DNA of 40,959 nt from Alphaproteobacteria bacterium (GCA_017513285.1 JAFXGD010000075.1:1-40959), one strand, 5' to 3'. Numbered from the stretch's first letter, positions 14,134 to 21,903 are shown. Notes: generated by a model not told the origin, from the sequence alone. Program-made: numbers and translations.

Positions 14134-15315
14134 CTAATAAACCCCAGTACAACCTTTTAAACTTTTTGTAATACATATACACACTTTATCGTCGGTTCCA
14201 CACCCACTGCCGGGTTTGCCGCTGTTCGGTGTATGGCTATCTGGACTTTCTCTACAGTTGGTTATCATAACATTTGAACTGCTTTTTTTCACTATATATG
14301 TCCGCCCCAACAAATTACGCCTTTCGCCATCTGCTTTATAAGACCACCCGGTATATCCATTGTCCCGCCTGCTCTGATTGACCTCAGCCCAATCCTGAGC
14401 CGAACCCAACATATCTATATACATCGGCTTACTATTTCCATCATTAACAAACATCTCATAATGCAGGTGCGCACCGGTTCCCCTTCCCGTTTTACCAGAA
14501 AGCGCAATTTGTTCGCCTTTTTCAACGGATTGATTCATCGAAACATTTATTTCACAGTTGGTTGCCGCCTGCCCCTCCTGCTGATCACCTTTCAAATGCA
14601 AATACCGGGAATAATATGTATTATTATTGATTATGTGTTCTATCTTAACAAAACACCCCGCACCACCACCATAAGTCCCAGGCCCCGCAAACAGCACCTT
14701 ACCCCCATATATTGCATGAACAGGCGTCCCCTCTTCTACCGCCATATCAACCCCGGGATGGAATGTACTTTGGTTAGCATTGCCCCTGCGCTGCCCAGGG
14801 ATTGAAGCAACATGCAAAGTCGGCACATCCGCTTCCGATATCGGGCTGTCAAATACACTTGCAATGTCACTGCCGCCCGAACTGCCGCCGCCCGAACTGC
14901 TGCCAGCCGAACCGCCACCGCCCGCCCCAGATCCAGGTCTATCTTGCCCCCCGCCCGGTCCATCAGTTGCACATTCTTCCTGTGTACCACCGTTATCCAT
15001 ACATAAATCGTACACCAATTGATTGGTGGCACGTTGCGTTCTCTCTATTTCTTCCCGTAATGTAATCCCCGGATACGCACAGTTTTTAATACACCGCCCC
15101 GATGCATCATATACAGACTCATACGGCAAATAACCTTCTGCCTCAATCGCCCAACGGTCTTCCATTGGCATATCACTAATTGTCTTGGCAAATGCCATTG
15201 GCTTTAACAAACTCTTTTTTGCGCTGCGCACAACCGCACCATCAACCGCCGGCATGGCAACCGCCACACCCGCCATTGTAAACAGCACAGCCAAAAACCC
15301 AACACAAATTCTCAT
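14134..15315 (-). CDS. Secreted M23 metallopeptidase with Gly/Ser linker
   Basis: 393 residues from the ATG at 15315, which follows a GGGGGGA ribosome site; an upstream extension to 15372 is unlikely because the signal peptide would be buried. Order: signal peptide (~1-22, ending AVA), then a module starting MPAVDGAVVRSAKKSLLKPM and leading into a KT...GYLPYES motif. Next comes a Cys-containing region, a Gly/Ser-rich linker (~residues 120-150), an M23 domain and a Cys-rich tail. The zinc ligands are present: F-H-P-G-V-D and H-L-H-Y-E. It is therefore probably an active periplasmic or surface peptidoglycan endopeptidase. It is the last of three related genes in one direction, 135 bases from the second. 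No clear terminator separates it from the converging smr gene. Confidence 0.85.
   Translation of the reverse strand: MRICVGFLAVLFTMAGVAVAMPAVDGAVVRSAKKSLLKPMAFAKTISDMPMEDRWAIEAEGYLPYESVYDASGRCIKNCAYPGITLREEIERTQRATNQLVYDLCMDNGGTQEECATDGPGGGQDRPGSGAGGGGSAGSSSGGGSSGGSDIASVFDSPISEADVPTLHVASIPGQRRGNANQSTFHPGVDMAVEEGTPVHAIYGGKVLFAGPGTYGGGAGCFVKIEHIINNNTYYSRYLHLKGDQQEGQAATNCEINVSMNQSVEKGEQIALSGKTGRGTGAHLHYEMFVNDGNSKPMYIDMLGSAQDWAEVNQSRRDNGYTGWSYKADGERRNLLGRTYIVKKSSSNVMITNCRESPDSHTPNSGKPGSGCGTDDKVCICITKSLKGCTGVY
15182..15275 (-). repeat. 94-base module, copy A (5' end of the M23 gene at 15315)
   Basis: Matches 16403-16496 at 93 of 94 positions, including silent sites. It encodes the end of the signal peptide and the first ~25 mature residues. 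Sequence on either side differs between the two genes. Confidence 0.95.
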
Positions 15316-15450
15316 TCCCCCCGACACTTTTCCTGACTTATATTCTGTATATATGAAACACGCCCAACACAATCATTTTGCCCCGCACATTATATCATTT
15401 TCCCCAACAATCCTGTCTGTTCAGGCGTCAAGAATCGAAATAAACGACCA

Positions 15451-16536
15451 TCAATTTTCATATACAATCATAAAATCATTGGGCTTAATCTTGTTCCCAA
15501 ACTTACTCCGTTCTGTTTCACAATTTTGGGAACAATTCTTCTCACCTTTAACAATCGAAATTATTTGCCCATCTGGCGCCGTCACGCTTCCTGCCGATCC
15601 TGAATATCCTATTTCATAATGCAAATGCGCCACATCCTTTCCCATTCTGGGTGTTCCGGATTTGGCAACCTCGCTGTTACCACCGGTATCACCCATTAAT
15701 CCAATGGCGCACCCTGCAGATACCTGTTGTCCTTTTTGCACAAAAACCCGATCCAAATGCATATACTGCGAATAAAACCCATTATCATGTTTTATCTTTA
15801 TCAGCAATCCAGACGATGGGGTCACCCACCCCACAGAAACCACCACCCCATCTGCCGTAGCAAATACAGGTGTTTGAAAAAAGAACTCCCCCATTCCAAC
15901 ATCAACCCCCACATGTGGGCGATGTGTTGTGGCGTCGCCACACAGCAACTGGCCATCTCTTTGTAAAGACGTCAATGTCTGTCGGCAACCATATGGACTC
16001 GCCATATATCCACGCCTGGTATACCTGATAATACTTCCGCTTCTGGAATCTGGACCTTGCGATTCTAACAAATCTAAATCAACAGGCATACCCACGGGCA
16101 GTTTTTGTCCCTCAAAGTAATCCGGATGCCGAACAAAACAATAAGACTGATCCGTTTCTTGTTCCATCCCACTATTGCGATCTAACACCGCAGTTTGTTC
16201 ATCATTCTCGGCTATAAATGCACATGCTTTTGCATCCCCACCTTTGCACAGTTCTTCATTTTTAAAGTAAGCCTCAACAGATTCATGCGCCACTTCTTCT
16301 TGTGCGACAAAATGAAGATACTGATACGCTGTCAGCCCACTATACGATTCATACCCAGTCGCTTTTATATCCATCTGCTCTGCAAATGTAAGTTCATCAA
16401 CGGTCTTGGCAAATGCCATTGGCTTTAACAAACTCTTTTTTGCGCTGCGCACAACCGCACCATCAACCGCCGGCATGGCAACCGCCACGCCCGCCACCAA
16501 TGACACACAAAAAACAATCCCAAACATTGATTTCAT
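15451..16536 (-). CDS. Secreted M23 metallopeptidase, second paralogue
   Basis: 361 residues. The signal peptide is followed by the same MPAVDGAVVRSAKKSLLKPM module as its downstream neighbour, then the KTVDELTFAEQMDIKATGYE variant of the N-terminal motif. A helical, Cys-containing spacer follows. The C-terminal M23 domain carries the zinc motif H-V-G-V-D (about residue 211) and H-L-H-Y-E, so it is probably active in the periplasm or at the surface. Five or more cysteines outside the catalytic core suggest disulfides. It starts three bases after the stop of the upstream gene (16540), so the two are translationally coupled. The peptidase part is quite diverged from its neighbour, unlike the shared module. 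Confidence 0.85.
   Translation of the reverse strand: MKSMFGIVFCVSLVAGVAVAMPAVDGAVVRSAKKSLLKPMAFAKTVDELTFAEQMDIKATGYESYSGLTAYQYLHFVAQEEVAHESVEAYFKNEELCKGGDAKACAFIAENDEQTAVLDRNSGMEQETDQSYCFVRHPDYFEGQKLPVGMPVDLDLLESQGPDSRSGSIIRYTRRGYMASPYGCRQTLTSLQRDGQLLCGDATTHRPHVGVDVGMGEFFFQTPVFATADGVVVSVGWVTPSSGLLIKIKHDNGFYSQYMHLDRVFVQKGQQVSAGCAIGLMGDTGGNSEVAKSGTPRMGKDVAHLHYEIGYSGSAGSVTAPDGQIISIVKGEKNCSQNCETERSKFGNKIKPNDFMIVYEN
16403..16496 (-). repeat. 94-base module, copy B (5' end of the M23 gene at 16536)
   Basis: Partner of 15182-15275; 93 of 94 bases are identical, in the same orientation, about 1.2 kb apart. Confidence 0.95.
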
Positions 16537-16539
16537 TGT

Positions 16540-17193
16540 CTAACCGCCATTCGACACCACACAATAAAAGAATTTTTCTTTATCTGCAATCTTACCCAAC
16601 TTATCCCCACATTTTACTTTATCACCTTCCTCAACACTTTTCTCCACACCAACAAAAATAATTTTATGGTTTTTAGACCCTAATCCCACATAGGTAGTAG
16701 GATTTATCGGCGCAATCTCCCCATCCACATTGGCATAAAAGCATAAATCACCAGACAATTTCTTCTTTTTATCATCTAACACACAGTAATGAACACAAGT
16801 ACGAGATACTCCCATCAGATCCACTTTCTTATCCTTTTCACACACCACCCCCGTATTAATACCCCTAAAAATTGCCTGTTTGATGCCGGTATTACCCAGC
16901 TCATCCCCGAACCTACATGAAATCTTTTCCCCACAATAATCCGTCCCTTCATCTGCCCCCGCTGCATCTGCGGCCACAGCCGTTTTTTTCTCTAATGTAA
17001 TACCGGTGTACACTTTTTTATCAAACCATGGTTCGTACCCTTTGGTCTTTAATTCCAACATATCAATAAAAGACACATCTTTCATCGTCTTGGGAAAATC
17101 ATGATAAATCAATTTACTGTCGCCGGGCGCACAATATGCCGCCCCCATCCACATAAACGACATAAATATGTAAAAAAAAATTCCTGCTTTCAT
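16540..17193 (-). CDS. Secreted degenerate M23-like protein lacking zinc ligands
   Basis: 217 residues from the ATG at 17193. The signal peptide is MKAGIFFYIFMSFMWMGAAYCA. The mature N-terminus carries PKTMKDVSFIDMLELKTKGYE, the same motif as in the two M23 genes downstream, and VYTGITLE matches YPGITLR in the third gene. The C-terminal part keeps the shape of a LytM domain (VEEGDKVKCGDKLGKI resembles the conserved VKKGQ.I...G strand). However, there is no HxxxD, and the HLHYE position reads FFYCVV, so it cannot bind zinc in the usual way. It may be a regulator or binding partner of the active enzymes, or a decaying copy. It is first in the operon, three bases before the next start. Confidence 0.7.
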   Translation of the reverse strand: MKAGIFFYIFMSFMWMGAAYCAPGDSKLIYHDFPKTMKDVSFIDMLELKTKGYEPWFDKKVYTGITLEKKTAVAADAAGADEGTDYCGEKISCRFGDELGNTGIKQAIFRGINTGVVCEKDKKVDLMGVSRTCVHYCVLDDKKKKLSGDLCFYANVDGEIAPINPTTYVGLGSKNHKIIFVGVEKSVEEGDKVKCGDKLGKIADKEKFFYCVVSNGG

Positions 17194-17200
17194 AAAAATA

Positions 17201-17229
17201 ATATTATCACACATTAACACAAAATACAA
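17201..17229 (-). promoter_or_regulatory. Promoter of the M23-family operon, probably leaderless
   Basis: Minus-strand TTGTAT (17229-17224), 17-base spacer, TAATAT (17206-17201), then seven bases to the ATG at 17193. No ribosome site is visible, which fits a leaderless message. Confidence 0.55.
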
Positions 17230-17318
17230 ATAATATGAGTAATCAACCATGTATTTTTTTCATGACTTAATTTTTTATTTATGCTAAACCTTACACACAG
17301 GACCAGGACAACAATCAC

Positions 17319-18272
17319 ATGACACAAATCACAACCGTTTACGATCATATACGCCACAATAATATTACAACGGCATTACTGGTTGTAATGTTCCCATGCA
17401 TTTTTATCGGCTTGGTTTTTTTATTTACATGGGCGGTCACACCAATGCCAAACGCAATAAACACAACCATTTCGGTTGCTGTACCCACCCTGATAATATG
17501 TGCAATCTGGATGGTTATATCATGGGCCTTTGGTGACAGCATGATGTTACACACCGCCGGCGCATATGAAATATCACCCACCGACAAACAGAATCGGGAA
17601 ATCTTTCGTGCGGTTGAAAATACGGCTTTGGCGGCGGGTCTGCCAACACCACGGGTATACATTATCCCGGACGAATCACTGAACGCCTTTGCGACGGGTC
17701 GCACACCACGCGACGCATCCATCGCATTAACACATGGCATTATCAAAAAACTGTCCCCCGCCGAATTGCGTGGTGTTATTGCACACGAAATGGCACATAT
17801 TGGCAACCGTGACATACGTTTGGACATGTTAATTATAACCGGCATTGGTGTCACTGTATACATATCCGACATATTGTGGCGCCATATAATATATGCCCGC
17901 CACCCCCGGTCATCCGACAACGACAACCAAAGCAATTATGGCACAATACTGTTAATGGTATGGTTGGCATTTATGGTATTTAACTTTATAATATCGCCAT
18001 TATTACGCATGGCCGTATCGCGCAACCGCGAATACATGGCGGATGCGACGGGCGCATATATTACCCGTGATCCCGATTCATTGGCATCTGCCCTGCATAA
18101 AATATCCACCGATTCCCGGGTTGAATCATTGGACGCCATCAAATCCATGTCTGCGGCATGCATTGCCTTTCCGGGCAGCCCCCGTTCATTTATTGGCAAC
18201 ATCATGGCGACCCACCCACCGATTCAGCAACGCATTCAACGATTAAAGTCCATGACCATACCAACCACTTAA
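17319..18272 (+). CDS. htpX: Membrane zinc metalloprotease HtpX (M48)
   Basis: 317 residues. Degrades misfolded inner-membrane proteins as part of envelope quality control. Two N-terminal transmembrane helices (ALLVVMFPCIFIGLVFLFTW and a second at ~48-68) precede the M48 domain. The zinc motif HEMAH is at residues 156-160, with the third ligand region SRNREYMADATGA further on. Two more hydrophobic segments lie between (~168-185 and ~208-228), as in other HtpX proteins. The C-terminus ends with the typical ATHPPIQQRIQRL motif. An AGGA stretch lies about ten bases before the ATG. tdk follows after 19 bases, so the two are probably co-transcribed. Confidence 0.95.
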   Translation: MTQITTVYDHIRHNNITTALLVVMFPCIFIGLVFLFTWAVTPMPNAINTTISVAVPTLIICAIWMVISWAFGDSMMLHTAGAYEISPTDKQNREIFRAVENTALAAGLPTPRVYIIPDESLNAFATGRTPRDASIALTHGIIKKLSPAELRGVIAHEMAHIGNRDIRLDMLIITGIGVTVYISDILWRHIIYARHPRSSDNDNQSNYGTILLMVWLAFMVFNFIISPLLRMAVSRNREYMADATGAYITRDPDSLASALHKISTDSRVESLDAIKSMSAACIAFPGSPRSFIGNIMATHPPIQQRIQRLKSMTIPTT

Positions 18273-18291
18273 AAAATAAAAAGGAATTCAA

Positions 18292-18873
18292 ATGGCCAAC
18301 CTGCATTTTCATTATGGTGTCATGAGCAGCTCTAAATCCGCTGCACTGATAATAAACGCATACAACATGCGTCGCAATGGCAACGCAGTCGAAGTTATTA
18401 AACCCGCATACGATGAACGATTTGGCAAACAAAAAATTGTATCCCGAATTGGTCTGGAATGCGATGCAAACGCACTGCCCAATCTGCAATCTTATCACCC
18501 CGCCCCAAACACCAAGGTGATATTAGTTGACGAAGTTCAATTCTTTGGCGAAGCAGACATTGATACACTGGTACACATTGCCGACCAACAGAACAAAATT
18601 GTAATGTGTTACGGCCTGATGGTGGACAGTAACGAGTCGATATTTCCCGCATCCCGTCGTTTAATTGAAGTTGGCGCAAAATTACACCGCATGGATTCTA
18701 CATGCCAAATAACTGGGTGTATGAAATTAGCGACCCATCACCTACGCTTTGACTCGAACGGGAAAGTTATCCGTTATGGCGACCAATTTGCCTTGGGCGA
18801 CAGCAATTATAAATCCGTTTGTCGCAGTCATTACAATGAATTATGTCATGGGATAAAACAAAAAACAAAATAA
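18292..18873 (+). CDS. tdk: Thymidine kinase (TK1 type)
   Basis: Phosphorylates thymidine in nucleotide salvage. At 193 residues it has the normal length. Visible are the N-terminal P-loop (HYGVMSSSKSAALI), the Walker B-like VILVDEVQFF and the structural-zinc cysteines (CQITGC and CRSHY). The lid and active-site region YGLMVDSNESIFPASRRLIE is also present. The P-loop is unusual: the glycine normally before the lysine (GKS/T) is serine. The start at 18292 follows AAGGAATTCAA. It lies 19 bases downstream of htpX and just before tRNA-Arg. Confidence 0.92.
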   Translation: MANLHFHYGVMSSSKSAALIINAYNMRRNGNAVEVIKPAYDERFGKQKIVSRIGLECDANALPNLQSYHPAPNTKVILVDEVQFFGEADIDTLVHIADQQNKIVMCYGLMVDSNESIFPASRRLIEVGAKLHRMDSTCQITGCMKLATHHLRFDSNGKVIRYGDQFALGDSNYKSVCRSHYNELCHGIKQKTK

Positions 18874-18885
18874 AGATATTTTTAC

Positions 18886-18912
18886 TTGCAATTAAAATAA
18901 AAAGGTATAAAA
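18886..18912 (+). promoter_or_regulatory. Possible tRNA-Arg promoter
   Basis: TTGCAA (18886-18891) and TAAAAT (18907-18912) with a short 15-base spacer, 11 bases before the tRNA. The spacing is not ideal. Confidence 0.35.
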
Positions 18913-18923
18913 TAACAATCCGT

Positions 18924-19001
18924 TGCATCCATAGCTTAACTGGATAAAGCATCTGACTACGGATCAGAAGACTGAGGGTTCGAATCCTTCTGGATGCGCC
19001 A
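18924..19001 (+). tRNA. tRNA-Arg(ACG), with encoded CCA
   Basis: Acceptor GCATCCA pairs with TGGATGC. The anticodon stem TCTGA/TCAGA encloses the loop CTACGGA, giving anticodon ACG (read as ICG after deamination). The T arm is AGGG-TTCGAAT-CCTT, and the gene ends in GCCA. A hairpin with a T run follows at about 19011-19046. Confidence 0.95.
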
Positions 19002-19073
19002 GATTTAATAAAAAGCGTCGCCTTGTGCGGCGTTTTTTATTAAACCATGTACAACATGGGGATTTGAACCCGA
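18981..19073 (+). repeat. Tandem element copy 1: tRNA-Arg 3' end plus terminator
   Basis: 93 bases starting in the tRNA T arm and including its terminator hairpin (CGCC TTGTGC GGCG then TTTTTT). It is repeated at 19164-19256 with two mismatches. Confidence 0.9.
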
Positions 19074-19163
19074 CCAGAGGGTTCGAAAACAAGTAGATTT
19101 CACAAACAAAGTGTAGTGAAATCGTTACGGTTTGCGCACAGCCGGCACATCGTGCCGTGCGAG

Positions 19164-19256
19164 CGAATCCTTCTGGATGCGCCAGATTTAATAAAAAGCG
19201 TCGCCTTGTGCGGCGTTTTTTATTAAACCATGTGTAACATGGGGATTTGAACCCGA
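19164..19256 (+). repeat. Tandem element copy 2: orphan tRNA-Arg 3' end plus terminator
   Basis: 91 of 93 bases match 18981-19073. It carries the last 21 bases of the tRNA, including CCA, without the rest of the tRNA. The 90 bases between the copies and the ~60 after hold further short fragments of the same element (TTTGAACCCGAACACAG at ~19246-19262 and again at ~19303-19319). The 19257-19352 remainder holds no gene. Confidence 0.9.
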
Positions 19257-19352
19257 ACACAGGGTTCGACCCGCTAGTTGGTGAAAACGAGTGCCAACGA
19301 AGTTTGAACCCGAACACAGAAAAAATATAACACCATTCAATTTATAAACCTG

Positions 19353-19382
19353 TTGACACGGTTTTCAAAAATTTACTATGAT
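19353..19382 (+). promoter_or_regulatory. Promoter of the MotA-like / OmpA-like pair
   Basis: TTGACA (19353-19358), 18-base spacer, TATGAT (19377-19382), with the start codon at 19407. It lies right after the tRNA-tail repeats. Confidence 0.7.
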
Positions 19383-19406
19383 TTCATTAAACGGGGGTCT
19401 ATTACA

Positions 19407-20177
19407 ATGACAAGACATTTTCACGGTGCTTTGAATCGTATGACGATATTTACCACATTATTGGTTGTGGGATTGGTATATTTTGGCGCCGAATTTTTGG
19501 AAATATCATCTGCAAACATATGGTTAAACGGCGTTATCATTGGCACGACCCTGTTTGGAATTGGGCTGTGTTTTGTACAAATGTTTCAATTATTACCCGA
19601 ATACAAATGGCTGTTCGAATACACATATGGTCGACGCAAAATTGATTTACCGCCACGACTGTTGCGCCCTGTGGCACAAATGTTATCAACACGTCCACGT
19701 CGTATATCCGCAACAACGTTAAATGGGTTAATGGACACGATATTATTGCGCTTTGAAGATTCACGTGAATCTGTACGTTATGTCACAAACACTTTGATAT
19801 TTTTGGGTCTGTTGGGGACATTTTGGGGATTAATTTTGACGGTTGGTGGTTTTGCAGACCTGATTGGTAATTTAGATTTTTCGGACGAAACGGTACTGAA
19901 CAACATGCAAATTGGTCTGTCACGTCCATTGGCCGGCATGGCCACCGCATTCACCAGTTCTTTGTTGGGATTGGGGGGCAGTTTGGTTATTGGATTCTTG
20001 GGAATCCAGGTTCAGTTTGCCCAAAATGCCATATTCCGTGAATTAGAAGACTATCTGTCTGCGCATACACACGCGGTGTCAACCGAAGATATTGCCACGG
20101 TTCTGCCCCAGATAAACCTGGCAACCCGTGAATTGACACGCACTATACAAAACGTCAGTGATTCTTTAAACGAATAA
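19407..20177 (+). CDS. MotA/TolQ/ExbB-like proton-channel protein
   Basis: 256 residues from the ATG at 19407; an in-frame TTG at 19353 is part of the promoter. Hydrophobic helices lie at ~9-30 and ~35-60. A large cytoplasmic stretch with RFEDSRESVRYVTN follows, then two long helices: TLIFLGLLGTFWGLILTVGGF and GLSRPLAGMATAFTSSLLGLGGSLVIGFLG. The T-x-x-x-L-G-L-L-G-T-F-W-G and G-M-x-x-A-F-x-x-S-L-x-G signatures are those of MotA/TolQ/ExbB ion-channel subunits. The next gene, 37 bases on, encodes the matching MotB/OmpA-type partner, so the two probably form a proton-driven inner-membrane motor gripping peptidoglycan. No flagellar, Tol or Ton genes are nearby. The same pairing occurs as ZorA/ZorB in Zorya defence, but no ZorC, D or E is seen here. 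Confidence 0.8.
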   Translation: MTRHFHGALNRMTIFTTLLVVGLVYFGAEFLEISSANIWLNGVIIGTTLFGIGLCFVQMFQLLPEYKWLFEYTYGRRKIDLPPRLLRPVAQMLSTRPRRISATTLNGLMDTILLRFEDSRESVRYVTNTLIFLGLLGTFWGLILTVGGFADLIGNLDFSDETVLNNMQIGLSRPLAGMATAFTSSLLGLGGSLVIGFLGIQVQFAQNAIFRELEDYLSAHTHAVSTEDIATVLPQINLATRELTRTIQNVSDSLNE

Positions 20178-20214
20178 TCACCGGCAAAAAATTAAAAACC
20201 GAGAGAGAGCAACC

Positions 20215-21327
20215 ATGATGAACTTTCGTTATCGCACACACACCAATGCATGGCCAGGTTTCGTAGACCTGTTTTCCAATTTGGTCATCATATTGATATT
20301 TTTGATGATTGTGTTTGTGTTTTTATGGACCACGACCAGTGTCTTTAACAAATCATCTGGCGCCAAAGCGATTGCCCAATTACGGCAAGCCAACGCATCC
20401 CAAGCGGCCACAATCGAACAAATCACCACGAACGAACAAGCATCCAAACGCATGCTGACACTGGCACAGACAGAAATCACCAATTTAACCCGCCAGAATA
20501 CCAATCTGGCCACACAATTGGACGAAGCCAACCGCAGCATTAACGATTTGGCCACGGCATATGAAAACAAATTGGCGCAATTACAAACCCAAGATGCCCA
20601 AACCCAAGCCATGATTGCCGATTTAACAAAACAGTTAACCCAAGCAAACGCAGACAAAGCCAAAACCGCCCAGTTACAGCAAGAACGCAATCGTTTAGAG
20701 GCAGACATGGTGGCCCAGCGCACACAACTGTTGGAACAATTGGCAACATTACAATCGGCATTAGATGCGGCCGAAGAAAAATCACGCAACCAAGAAATCC
20801 AATATGTTGAAATGTCATCACGTCTGAACCGTGCATTGGCGGATAAAGTCGCAGAATTAAACGATGTTGCGAAATATCAATCTGACTTTTACAAAGCGGT
20901 CAAATTGGCCATGGGGGATCGCACAACCATCACAACCGAAGGCGATCGCTTTATCGTCAACAGCGACATTTTATTCCCCAGTGGCGCATACACATTAAGT
21001 CCCGCCGGCAAAAAACAATTGCACGCAATTGCCAGTGTTATCAAAGACATGGAAAACAAAATCCCAACCGATATCGATTGGATTATCCGTGTTGACGGCC
21101 ACACCGACAGCAAAGCCGTCATCCCCGGCACATGCGATTACAAAAACAACACGGAATTATCATTATTACGTGCCACCGCCGTTGTGAATGAATTGGCAAA
21201 TGCCGGTGTATCCAGGCGTCGCTTAATCCCCAGTGGCTTTGGCGAATTGCACCCCATTGAATTGGGCAGTGACGCCAAATCATTACAACAAAATCGGCGC
21301 ATTGAATTACAATTAACAAACAGATAA
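20215..21327 (+). CDS. MotB-like stator/OmpA-domain peptidoglycan-binding protein
   Basis: 370 residues. A single N-terminal transmembrane helix (NLVIILIFLMIVFVFLW) is preceded by an acidic residue (FVDLF), as in MotB-type stators. Residues ~45-215 form a long Gln/Ala/Glu-rich coiled coil. The C-terminal OmpA domain has DGHTDS, an N-x-E-L-S-x-x-R-A motif, the G-V-S-R-R-R-L-I-P-S-G-F-G-E stretch and NRRIEL, which together bind diaminopimelate in peptidoglycan. It forms the partner of the upstream MotA/TolQ-like protein. The start follows a GAGAGAGAG ribosome site, and two adjacent ATG codons are possible. A strong terminator follows. Confidence 0.85.
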   Translation: MMNFRYRTHTNAWPGFVDLFSNLVIILIFLMIVFVFLWTTTSVFNKSSGAKAIAQLRQANASQAATIEQITTNEQASKRMLTLAQTEITNLTRQNTNLATQLDEANRSINDLATAYENKLAQLQTQDAQTQAMIADLTKQLTQANADKAKTAQLQQERNRLEADMVAQRTQLLEQLATLQSALDAAEEKSRNQEIQYVEMSSRLNRALADKVAELNDVAKYQSDFYKAVKLAMGDRTTITTEGDRFIVNSDILFPSGAYTLSPAGKKQLHAIASVIKDMENKIPTDIDWIIRVDGHTDSKAVIPGTCDYKNNTELSLLRATAVVNELANAGVSRRRLIPSGFGELHPIELGSDAKSLQQNRRIELQLTNR

Positions 21328-21334
21328 AAATAAA

Positions 21335-21360
21335 ACCGCCAAAATGGCGGTGTTATTTTT
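21335..21360. terminator. Bidirectional terminator between converging genes
   Basis: Seven-base-pair stem ACCGCCA (21335-21341) with TGGCGGT (21345-21351), loop AAA, T-rich on both sides. It serves the OmpA-domain gene and, across its own stop codon, the minus-strand gene ending at 21353. Confidence 0.75.
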
Positions 21361-21886
21361 TTCTGTCGTGTATTCTGTCACGGTCATGTTCACGCATATT
21401 TTCCGCACGCAATTGTATGCCTGTCATACTGGCCCGACTGGTCATTGCATATGTGACACATGGTTGAAAATCCATAATAATACGGCGCAAAATCTCTATA
21501 CCGTCATTAATTTTTGTTTCTGCACTGCCCATCCAAGTGGCATATTTATCCGGCGGACATTTTATATATTCATTTGTATGCGCAATGGCCGTCATTTGAA
21601 TTTTCTTTTTACGAATATAATCAAACGCCATGGTACGCACACAATCGGTCATCAAATTTTTCACAGGTATCGAAAACACAGTATCCCGCAACGCATCGAA
21701 CGCCCGCATCCAAGATTCACCCAACGTAATCCGTCCCAACCATTCACGCAACGCCAACCCCGTGAACAGCATATCAATTCCATGCGCAATAATTTCACGA
21801 TCTTTATCGGTTATCTGATTGGCTGCAAAATCTTGGGCAGATGTTCCATCCAACATCGCCACAGTTTTTTCAAAATCAAAATCCAT
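21353..21886 (-). CDS. Hypothetical cytosolic protein
   Basis: 177 residues, no signal peptide or membrane segment, mixed alpha-helical composition. I do not recognise it. The C-terminus is Arg/His/Asp-rich (ENMREHDRDRIHDRKK), and two segments (WLGRITLGESWMRAFDALRD and KIQMTAIAHTNEY) look like amphipathic helices. It follows 17 bases after the gene at 21904-22830 in the same direction and shares its pattern of short helical segments. The two are probably one operon. The gene's stop lies inside the shared terminator region. Confidence 0.65.
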   Translation of the reverse strand: MDFDFEKTVAMLDGTSAQDFAANQITDKDREIIAHGIDMLFTGLALREWLGRITLGESWMRAFDALRDTVFSIPVKNLMTDCVRTMAFDYIRKKKIQMTAIAHTNEYIKCPPDKYATWMGSAETKINDGIEILRRIIMDFQPCVTYAMTSRASMTGIQLRAENMREHDRDRIHDRKK

Positions 21887-21903
21887 ATCTGTATCCCGTT
21901 TTG

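Noticed and set aside
18964-19317. Minus-strand 117-codon open frame over tRNA-Arg and its repeats
   Set aside because: It is antisense to the tRNA and its duplicated tail; the repeated peptide (NKKRRTRRRFLLNLAHPEGF) only mirrors the DNA repeat.
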